Shown here piece after piece: positions 54,419 to 62,028 of a stretch of DNA of 64,000 nucleotides; within the stretch, counting starts at the first letter, position 1; every line of letters starts with the position of its first letter. A program made the position numbers and the translations under genes. The stretch spans positions 3,224,001 to 3,288,000 of the forward strand of contig NZ_CP043839.1 in assembly GCF_032878955.1 (NCBI RefSeq), in the 5' to 3' direction. The notes below the pieces were generated by a model. It saw only the letters and a program-made list of their open reading frames with translations, had not been told where the DNA came from and searched no databases. This DNA is from Butyricimonas paravirosa (GTDB lineage: Bacteria > Bacteroidota > Bacteroidia > Bacteroidales > Marinifilaceae).

Positions 54419-54449
54419 GAGCAGAAAACATTGGCACTATTTTCTGCTC
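54419..54449 (+). promoter_or_regulatory. Hairpin between fecR and susC (cassette 3)
   Basis: GAGCAGAAAA (54419-54428) and TTTTCTGCTC (54440-54449) form a perfect 10-bp stem with an 11-base loop. No U-run follows the stem, though the right arm starts with TTTT. Confidence 0.55.
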
Positions 54450-54508
54450 GTGAGTGAGTCTAAATAACGATTAAAAACAGAATTATTAATCATTAAGCAT
54501 GTAAAAGT

Positions 54509-57500
54509 ATGAAAAAAAACGGAATCGAAGTCTTTGAAGGAGTTCAAAGATTAAAAAAGATGCGATTTATTTTAAAACGCAGCCTTCTTTTTCTGTTTGT
54601 GTCAGTCTTTTTTTTACAGGCCGAGGCGGCCTCTCAAGTGGTAAGATTGACGTTAAATTTGAAAGATGTTACTATTGACGAGGCTATCACGGACATGAGT
54701 CAGAAGACAGGGTATCGTTTTTTGTATCAGATGGAGGAGGTATTGAAGTATGGGAGACGTGATGTGAACGTGAAGGATGCGACTTTGGACGAAGTATTGA
54801 AAGTTTTGTTTAAAGATACACGTTTATCCTACGTGATTCAGAATGATGTGATTATCATTACTCAAATGAAAGACGAGAAAAAACAAGAACAATCCCGCCA
54901 AATTAAAGGTAAGGTAATTGACACGAAGGGAATGCCGTTACCGGGAGTTACCATATTAATCAAGGGAACTAAATTGGGCGTGATAACGGATATAGACGGA
55001 AAGTTTAAAATTGAGATCCCGAAGCTGGATAGTACAATTCTGGTATTTTCGTTTATTGGAATGGAAACTGTTTATCACCAATTGAGTAATGATCGAAAAA
55101 ATGATGAAAAAGAGCTGGTGATCACGATGAAGGATGACGTGAAAGAGATGGACGAGGTGGTCGTGACAGGGTATAGCAATATCAGAAAGGAAAGTTTTAC
55201 CGGTAGTTCTATTTCCGTGAAACGGGAGGATTTATTGAAGGCTTCTGCCACGAACGTGATTCAAGCTCTATCGACGTTTGATCCGTCATTCCGTATACAA
55301 CAAAACAATAAATGGGGATCGGATCCGAATGCTATCCCTGAAATATATATACGCGGACGTTCCGGTATCGGGGTGAAAGAATTGGATAAAGATGCGTTAT
55401 CCAAATCTTCTTTGAAGAATAACCCGAATCTTCCTGTTTTTATCATGGACGGTTTCGAGGTGAGCGTGCAGAAAGTGTATGATATGGACCCGATGAGGAT
55501 TGAAAATATCCAGATATTGAAAGATGCTTCAGCCACGGCGATGTATGGTTCCCGGGCTGCCAATGGGGTTGTAGTGATTACTACTGTCGCTCCGAAACCG
55601 GGAGAAGTGACTATTTCGTACAGTCTGACAGGTTCGGTTTCTATGCCTGATCTTTCGGATTATAATTTGGCTGATGCAAAAGAGAAATTGGAAATAGAGC
55701 AAAAAGCCGGGATTTACACTCCGCAATATTATATGACTTGGAAACAGGCTTTGGATGCTTATAACGAGCGGCTATTGCGTGTAAAGGAAGGAGTGAACAC
55801 GGACTGGCTATCTATTCCTTTACGTAATGCCGTTAATCATAAGCATAGTTTTTCGATAGAGGGGGGTAATGCGGATCTGCGTTATGGCCTTGATCTTTCT
55901 TATAACAAGAATAATGGTGTGATGAAAGATTCTTACCGAGATGTCATGAACGTGGGGTTTCACGTGGATTATCGACTTAAGAATTTGCAGGTAGTGAATT
56001 ATATCGAGTATAATTATACCAAGGCTCAAGAATCTCCTTATGGTGATTTCTCCGATTATGCTCATTTGCAACCTTACGATCGTCCTTATGACAAGAATGG
56101 GACGTTGATTTCAGGAGAATTGGAATTTTCAAAAAGAACTCATACTGATTATCGTGTAAATAATCCTTTGTATGAAGCTCGTTTAAATAATTTTGAATAC
56201 GAGAAAGGGGATGTGTTTATCGACCGATTGATGGCTCAATGGTTCCTCACGAATTATTTGCATTTAAAAGGTCAGATTGCCATAACGAAAGAATTTACTA
56301 AAAAAGAACGTTTTATTGATCCTCTTTCTTCCAACACGACGGCGAAAATTCAGAAAGAAAAAGAATTGGAGGGGGATCTCTATTTGACGAAGGGAGAATC
56401 CACGAATTGGGACGCTCAAGTGGGTGTATATGTATCAAAATCATTTGGTGCGCACGCTCTAAATGCTTCAGCGGTAGTTAATGCTACATCTCGTGAATCT
56501 GAAAGTACTTCTAGTCATTACCGGGGATTTCCTTCCGGGGAGTATCATTCTCCTAATTATGCAGCGGAGATCAAGGATAAACCCTCAAAATCTCAGAGTA
56601 CTAGTCGACTGGCCGGTTTTTTGTTTTTAGCGAATTATACTTGGAATGACATTTATTTGGCAGATGTGTCCGTGCGTTTTGACGGTTCATCCGAGTTCGG
56701 TCTGGATCAAAAGTGGGCTCCATTCTGGTCGTTTGGAGCGGGAGTCAATTTGCATAACTATGCTTTTTTGCATGGTAGTAAGGTGATCAATCGCATGAAA
56801 TTTCGAGCTTCTTACGGGCAAACCGGTAAGGTGAATTTTCCGTCTTATAGTGCCAGAACGGTTTATCGGACGTTTGATCGTTGGTATATTGCCGGGTTTG
56901 GGGTTGGTTTGAAGGCATTGGGGAATAGAGATCTTAAGTGGGAGACAACGAATAAATTGAATGTCGGTACGGATATGGAATTTTGGAATAGCCGGATTTC
57001 TTTGATTTTTGATTACTATTACAATAAAACGGTAGATTTGATCACGGATGTAACTTTGCCGGGATCTGCCGGTTTCTCTTCTTACAAGAGTAATTTGGGT
57101 GAAACGTTGAACAAGGGATTCGATATCCAGTTTCGTTTTGATGTAATGAAAAATAAGGATTGGAATGTTGCCTTATGGGGTAATCTGAATCATAATAGAA
57201 ATGAAATTCTGAAAATTTCAGATGCGTTGAAAGCTTATAATTCTCAAGTAGATGATTATTATGAACTTGCGGAAGAGGATCAAACATTAAATTCGTCATG
57301 GGTTAAGGCCAATAAAACATACTCGGATTTTATCAAACCGATCATGAAATACGAGGAAGGAGCTTCGTTAACAGCAATCTATGGCGTGCGTTCATTGGGA
57401 ATTGATCCCTCAAACGGTAAAGAATTATATCTCTATCGCAATGGGCAGGCCAGTCACAAATGGAAAGCAACTGAAGAAATCGTGCTTGGGGATTCGGAGC

Positions 57501-57955
57501 CTGAGGCCAGTGGATCTTTTGGTTTAAATGTTACTTACAAGAATTTCTCGTTGTTTGCTTCTTTTGGTTATGAATGGGGAAAACAGACGTACAATGAGAC
57601 CTTGATCATGAATGTCGAGAATGCGGATATTCAAGGAAGTAATGTTGATAAGCGCGTGCTGACACAGCGTTGGGAAAAACCGGGCGATATCGCTCCCCTG
57701 AAGGATATAAAAGACATGAACAGTGTTACCTTGCCTACTTCCCGATTCGTGCAGGACGAGAATGTTTTGTCTCTGGATGCATTGACATTGAGCTATGATT
57801 TTGATCCGCTATGGCTTCGGAAAATATACTTGAAGACACTGCGCTTGGAAGTAAGTACGAGCGAGTTGTTCCGTTTGTCTTCCATCAAGCAGGAGCGAGG
57901 AACGAGCTATCCATTCGCCAGAACGGTGAACTTTTCTTTACGTGCAACTTTTTAG
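54509..57955 (+). CDS. SusC/RagA-family TonB-dependent transporter with STN domain (cassette 3)
   Basis: An 1148-residue outer-membrane transporter. Signal peptide to about residue 41 (LQAEAAS), STN domain about 44-118, carboxypeptidase-regulatory-like domain about 130-212 (KGKVIDTKGMPLPGVTILIKG), plug from about 216 (MDEVVVTGYSNIRKESFTGSSISV) and barrel. The plug and barrel segments (LSTFDPSFRI, DASATAMYGSRAANGV, SPYGDFSDYAHLQPYDRPYDKNG) closely parallel the cassette 1 SusC, so these two are paralogues of one branch. It works with the SusD encoded 12 bases downstream. Confidence 0.95.
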   Translation: MKKNGIEVFEGVQRLKKMRFILKRSLLFLFVSVFFLQAEAASQVVRLTLNLKDVTIDEAITDMSQKTGYRFLYQMEEVLKYGRRDVNVKDATLDEVLKVLFKDTRLSYVIQNDVIIITQMKDEKKQEQSRQIKGKVIDTKGMPLPGVTILIKGTKLGVITDIDGKFKIEIPKLDSTILVFSFIGMETVYHQLSNDRKNDEKELVITMKDDVKEMDEVVVTGYSNIRKESFTGSSISVKREDLLKASATNVIQALSTFDPSFRIQQNNKWGSDPNAIPEIYIRGRSGIGVKELDKDALSKSSLKNNPNLPVFIMDGFEVSVQKVYDMDPMRIENIQILKDASATAMYGSRAANGVVVITTVAPKPGEVTISYSLTGSVSMPDLSDYNLADAKEKLEIEQKAGIYTPQYYMTWKQALDAYNERLLRVKEGVNTDWLSIPLRNAVNHKHSFSIEGGNADLRYGLDLSYNKNNGVMKDSYRDVMNVGFHVDYRLKNLQVVNYIEYNYTKAQESPYGDFSDYAHLQPYDRPYDKNGTLISGELEFSKRTHTDYRVNNPLYEARLNNFEYEKGDVFIDRLMAQWFLTNYLHLKGQIAITKEFTKKERFIDPLSSNTTAKIQKEKELEGDLYLTKGESTNWDAQVGVYVSKSFGAHALNASAVVNATSRESESTSSHYRGFPSGEYHSPNYAAEIKDKPSKSQSTSRLAGFLFLANYTWNDIYLADVSVRFDGSSEFGLDQKWAPFWSFGAGVNLHNYAFLHGSKVINRMKFRASYGQTGKVNFPSYSARTVYRTFDRWYIAGFGVGLKALGNRDLKWETTNKLNVGTDMEFWNSRISLIFDYYYNKTVDLITDVTLPGSAGFSSYKSNLGETLNKGFDIQFRFDVMKNKDWNVALWGNLNHNRNEILKISDALKAYNSQVDDYYELAEEDQTLNSSWVKANKTYSDFIKPIMKYEEGASLTAIYGVRSLGIDPSNGKELYLYRNGQASHKWKATEEIVLGDSEPEASGSFGLNVTYKNFSLFASFGYEWGKQTYNETLIMNVENADIQGSNVDKRVLTQRWEKPGDIAPLKDIKDMNSVTLPTSRFVQDENVLSLDALTLSYDFDPLWLRKIYLKTLRLEVSTSELFRLSSIKQERGTSYPFARTVNFSLRATF

Positions 57956-57967
57956 TAAGTCAAGAAT

Positions 57968-59503
57968 ATGAGAAATAAATTATTGTATTTAATTTTTGTT
58001 TTACCGTTCTTTATGTCATCATGTAATGAATGGTTGAATGTGGAACCGGAAGATGAGATTAGTGAAGAGAAGTTGTTTTCCACGGGTACAGGTTTCCGGC
58101 ATGCTTTAAATGGTGTTTACTTTACCATGGAGTCAAGGAATTTATACGGAAAACATTTGACTTGGGGAATCGTGGATGCATTGGGGCAGGTGTATAATTA
58201 TGGAAAAGCCGCTGGTGTAAACGAGATGCAGTTTGGTGCCGATGAATATGCATGGGACCATTATGCCTTTAAACCTGTGCTATCTTCCATTTGGACAGAG
58301 GCTTATAATGTAGTGGCCAATTGTAATAATATAATACAACAGATAGAACATGCCGATCCCGAAATATTTAGTTGGAAAGAAAAGGAGAAAGCTATGATCT
58401 GGGGTGAGGCCTTGGCATTGCGGGCATTTATACAATTCGATATGCTGCGTTTATTTGCTCCGGCTCCCTCTACGAATCCGGGTGACCGTAAGTTTATCCC
58501 TTATGTAAATACTTACCCGTCCTATATTTCTAATCCCCAAACGGTGAATGAGTGTTTGGAATTGATTGCCAAGGATCTGATCGATGCAAAGCAATTATTA
58601 TGGAAATTCGATACAGCGAAATCCTTTAGTCGGTCGGACAATTTTGAGACTGCAGGATCTGGTGAGACTATGTTTTTAATACGTCGGGGATTTCATCTTA
58701 ATTACTGGGCGACTACCGCTTTGTTAGCCCGTGTGTATCTGTATGCGCAGAAAGAAGAAGAGGCTCTGAAACAGGCAGAGGAGGTGATGACTTTTGCTGC
58801 CCAAAAAGGAGCCTTTGCTTTAGCAGATAGATTTTATTACGGAGATCGGAAGTGTTATTCCGACGTGATATTCGGGTTACATGTTATTGATCTGTTGGAT
58901 TATAATAAGGAGATCAATACTATGGAAAATAAAAAAAATGCCAAGTATTTATCAATCTTGGAAGTAGAAAAGAATTATTTTGGTAAAGATCTGACAACTT
59001 CCAAAGGGGATAACGGGACTATAATGACAAGCAATGATTATCGTTTCAAGTATTGGATCGAAGATATGGACAATGAACATAGCTATTATCGATTTATGAA
59101 ATACGATGCATCGACTTCAGGAGCAACGGCTGGGGTAATAGAGGTTTCTGAGCATATCGTACCTTTTATTCGGATGAGTGAGGTGTACTATATTGCTGCA
59201 GAGATATTGTGTAAGCGGGGAGCGGAAGGATTGACGAAGGCTAAATCTTACTTATCGTATATAAAAGGGCAACGTGGATTGAAAAAGACGGATGTGACCG
59301 TACAAGAAATTACGAATGCCCAATCTGATGAATTTATGGATTTGTTGATTAATGATATGCGTCGGGAATGGATAGGAGAAGGACAGACGTATTTTCTTTA
59401 TAAACGTTTGAATAAGAATATTCCGAAGGAAAACGGAGGTTTTGTTGTTGCTTCTGAGAATGTATTTGTGGTACCACTTCCGGATGTTGAAACTAATTTG
59501 TGA
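57968..59503 (+). CDS. SusD/RagB-family lipoprotein (cassette 3)
   Basis: A 511-residue lipoprotein (lipobox MSSC, Cys19, then NEWLNVEPEDEISEEKLFSTGTGFRHALNGVY). The core includes YGKHLTWGIVDALGQVYNYG, parallel to the cassette 1 SusD (YGKNMTYGLVDVVGQYF). The C-terminal NDMRREWIGEGQTYFLYKRL segment is typical of SusD. Its last codons overlap the start of the DUF4843 gene. Confidence 0.94.
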   Translation: MRNKLLYLIFVLPFFMSSCNEWLNVEPEDEISEEKLFSTGTGFRHALNGVYFTMESRNLYGKHLTWGIVDALGQVYNYGKAAGVNEMQFGADEYAWDHYAFKPVLSSIWTEAYNVVANCNNIIQQIEHADPEIFSWKEKEKAMIWGEALALRAFIQFDMLRLFAPAPSTNPGDRKFIPYVNTYPSYISNPQTVNECLELIAKDLIDAKQLLWKFDTAKSFSRSDNFETAGSGETMFLIRRGFHLNYWATTALLARVYLYAQKEEEALKQAEEVMTFAAQKGAFALADRFYYGDRKCYSDVIFGLHVIDLLDYNKEINTMENKKNAKYLSILEVEKNYFGKDLTTSKGDNGTIMTSNDYRFKYWIEDMDNEHSYYRFMKYDASTSGATAGVIEVSEHIVPFIRMSEVYYIAAEILCKRGAEGLTKAKSYLSYIKGQRGLKKTDVTVQEITNAQSDEFMDLLINDMRREWIGEGQTYFLYKRLNKNIPKENGGFVVASENVFVVPLPDVETNL

Positions 59504-60270
59504 TGATTATGAAAAAAAATATATTGTTTTTATTTGCATGGATGTGCATGTTGGTTGCTTGTAGTGAGAAAGGAATCATGGAATATTCCGATAATACACT
59601 TTATGTATATTTTGCTACAGATGCAACGAAAGATAGTACAACGTATTCATTTAAAGCTTACCCTAGTGGAGAGATTCACGTGAAGATACCGATGAAATGC
59701 GACGGTGTTTGGGCGAGAGAGGATCAAGAATACACGGTGTCTGCAGACGAAAATTTTACTACGCTACCTTCCGATTTATATATATTGCCGGAGAAATGTG
59801 TTTTTCCGGCAGGGCAATTGCAGGACACGATTGAAATCGTGTTGTTGGATGGTGATATACTGAAAGAGAAAACGTGTCGGTTGATGTTGAAAGTGGACGA
59901 AACGGAATTTGTGAAAGAGGGAGAGGTTAATTACAGTCGTGCCATATTCTTGGTTTCTTCGAAGTTAGTTCGTCCTGTTTGGTGGACCGTGTGGGATGGC
60001 GGTTACGGTGGACCGGAGAATTTTTATAACATTGCGGAACAGATTTATTTAGGTGAATATTCGGAAACAAAATACACGATGTTTTTGGAGGAATTAGCAA
60101 AGGATGGGGTGGAGTTTGACGGCCAAAATAAATTGGTGTTGAAAAAGTATTCCTTACGATTGAAACGTCGAGTAGAGGAATTTAATAATGATCCCGAGAA
60201 TATCGCTAATGGCAAAGTTCCATTAAAAGACGAGAATGGTAATAAAATAGTTATTCCCGCAGTTGGGTAA
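59500..60270 (+). CDS. DUF4843-family lipoprotein (cassette 3)
   Basis: A 256-residue lipoprotein (lipobox LVAC, then SEKGIMEYSDNTLYVYFATD). Beta-rich segments (YSFKAYPSGEIHVKIPMKCDG, DQEYTVSADENFTTLPSD, DTIEIVLLDGDILKEKTCRLMLKV) match the family. It starts with a 4-base overlap (ATGA) with the SusD stop, so it is translationally coupled. A homologue stands in the same place in cassette 1. Probable accessory component of the SusCD complex. Confidence 0.86.
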   Translation: MMIMKKNILFLFAWMCMLVACSEKGIMEYSDNTLYVYFATDATKDSTTYSFKAYPSGEIHVKIPMKCDGVWAREDQEYTVSADENFTTLPSDLYILPEKCVFPAGQLQDTIEIVLLDGDILKEKTCRLMLKVDETEFVKEGEVNYSRAIFLVSSKLVRPVWWTVWDGGYGGPENFYNIAEQIYLGEYSETKYTMFLEELAKDGVEFDGQNKLVLKKYSLRLKRRVEEFNNDPENIANGKVPLKDENGNKIVIPAVG

Positions 60271-60283
60271 AAATGGATAGAGT

Positions 60284-61912
60284 ATGAAAAAAAGTTTGAT
60301 ATATATTTTTATTCTGTTGTCAGTCATGGCTTGCTTGGATGATAAGAGCAACTATGACTACAAGGATTTGAATGACTTTGAAAATTGGGATCGTAATGGA
60401 GTAAGTAATGTCGCTGGTAGTTACACGTTATATCCCGGTGAAGAGATATTGCTTGAGCCGAAGGTTCGATTTTCTATTGATACTTTAAATCCAGATGCAT
60501 CGTATGCTTGGTATTTGGGTGAAGAAGAGGAAATGACCTTATTGTCAGATCAGTTAAACTATACTTATAAGGCAGATCAGATCGGGAAATTTACTTTGTT
60601 GTTTTGTGCTACTGATAATAAAACGAATGTTACATTTACGAAAGAGCTTACCGTAAGTGTGGTTGCTTCATGGAAAAACGGTTGGATGATATTGTCTAGG
60701 TCTGCCGGTAATGAATCCCAGTTATCCATGATCCTGTCAAAAAAGCAGAGTATAAGCGAGATTGTTGATGGTAAGGAAGTATCCCGAGATACTGTTGTTT
60801 ATGTGGGAGAAAATATAAATGTGGTACCGAGTTTGGGGCGGGGGCCTCGTAAGTTGGTTGAGAATTTCATCTATCCGACAGCAATCGGGATGCAGGTTGA
60901 AGATGAGGTCATGGTGTTGCAGGAAAGCGGACCGGTGGAGTTGGACGGAAATGAATTGACCCCGGTGGGATATGCAAGAAATGAATTTTTTGATGGGATT
61001 CCGGATCGTTTTGATCCAGTGGATGCCGTGTTGACATTTGACGGGAAGTGGCTTCTGAATTCTGATAATTACATTTATATGGCTAATCTTTCCGTTGCGA
61101 TTGATCTGCATTCAGGATTCTATTTGAAAGATCCGTCGTTAAATGGGAAAAAGGTGAAGACGTTATTGCCATATTATAAAGGTGAAGATAATTATCTGAT
61201 TGTTGGTATCGACGAAAATAATACGTATTTCGGGATAGTGAATGATGGAGAATGTATTTATAATACAACCGATTATGTGATAGGTCCCTTGAATAATGTG
61301 GGAGCTTGTGCGGAGTTTAGGGAGGATTACGAGAATGATCTTTTAAAAGAGGTAAAAGGAGATTTTATTTTTCATGCTTGGGCTAACGAGGCAAATTATT
61401 ATACTCCGCCAGCCTATTTTTCAATTCTTGATCAAGATGGTGTGTATTTATGGCATTATTATGAATTGGATTATCGGGAGGAAAATGATAAATTCCGTTT
61501 GATGGAGGAAGGTAGTGAATCTGGTCAAATACCTGCTTCTATCATGGTTGATTATAAATGTATGGCTCTATTCCCTTGGCATGAATGGTTGCTTGTGGCT
61601 TCCAGTGATCGCTTACACTTTTATGATTATTGGGAAAATAGAATAATTAATTTGTCTTCTTTTCCGCACTTCAATTCGGAAATTGTAGGTCTTGCCGTGA
61701 AGGATTATGATTCATACTATGGTACGGTGAATGCTCATTTGGCGGTAGCATTGAAATCCGGGGAGGTTTATGTTTTTGAAGTAAAGTATGATAGCGAACT
61801 AGAGGTAATGGAATTAGTGGAGTTGTATCATAAAGACGGCTTCGGGGAGATTGTAGATATCGAATATAAGTTTGGTCAAGGAAATAAGCCGGGCGCATCT
61901 AGTATGTATTAA
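60284..61912 (+). CDS. PKD-like family lipoprotein (cassette 3)
   Basis: A 542-residue lipoprotein (lipobox VMAC, then LDDKSNYDYKDLNDFENW). The N-terminal beta-sandwich has ASYAWYLGEEEEMTLLSDQLNYTYKADQIGKFTLLFCATDN, the PKD-like signature, followed by SWKNGWMILSRSAGNESQLSMI. The rest is beta-rich and may fold as a propeller (LLVASSDRLHFYDYWENRIINL, AVALKSGEVYVFEVKY). It parallels the cassette 1 protein at 8496. Likely surface binding subunit; a terminator hairpin follows. Confidence 0.83.
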   Translation: MKKSLIYIFILLSVMACLDDKSNYDYKDLNDFENWDRNGVSNVAGSYTLYPGEEILLEPKVRFSIDTLNPDASYAWYLGEEEEMTLLSDQLNYTYKADQIGKFTLLFCATDNKTNVTFTKELTVSVVASWKNGWMILSRSAGNESQLSMILSKKQSISEIVDGKEVSRDTVVYVGENINVVPSLGRGPRKLVENFIYPTAIGMQVEDEVMVLQESGPVELDGNELTPVGYARNEFFDGIPDRFDPVDAVLTFDGKWLLNSDNYIYMANLSVAIDLHSGFYLKDPSLNGKKVKTLLPYYKGEDNYLIVGIDENNTYFGIVNDGECIYNTTDYVIGPLNNVGACAEFREDYENDLLKEVKGDFIFHAWANEANYYTPPAYFSILDQDGVYLWHYYELDYREENDKFRLMEEGSESGQIPASIMVDYKCMALFPWHEWLLVASSDRLHFYDYWENRIINLSSFPHFNSEIVGLAVKDYDSYYGTVNAHLAVALKSGEVYVFEVKYDSELEVMELVELYHKDGFGEIVDIEYKFGQGNKPGASSMY

Positions 61913-61937
61913 GCATGTTGTTTTAGTCGATAGAATT

Positions 61938-61976
61938 TCAAAGGGAGCTATGCTCCCTTTGAGTTCTCTTTTGTTG
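61938..61976 (+). terminator. Terminator after the PKD-like gene
   Basis: CAAAGGGAGC (61939-61948) and GCTCCCTTTG (61952-61961) form a perfect 10-bp stem with a TAT loop, extended by one A-T pair, followed by a T-rich tail. Confidence 0.75.
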
Positions 61977-62028
61977 TTTGTAAAAGCGGGTGTGTTGCTA
62001 GTTAATCGTATGTAAATCATTTAATTGT

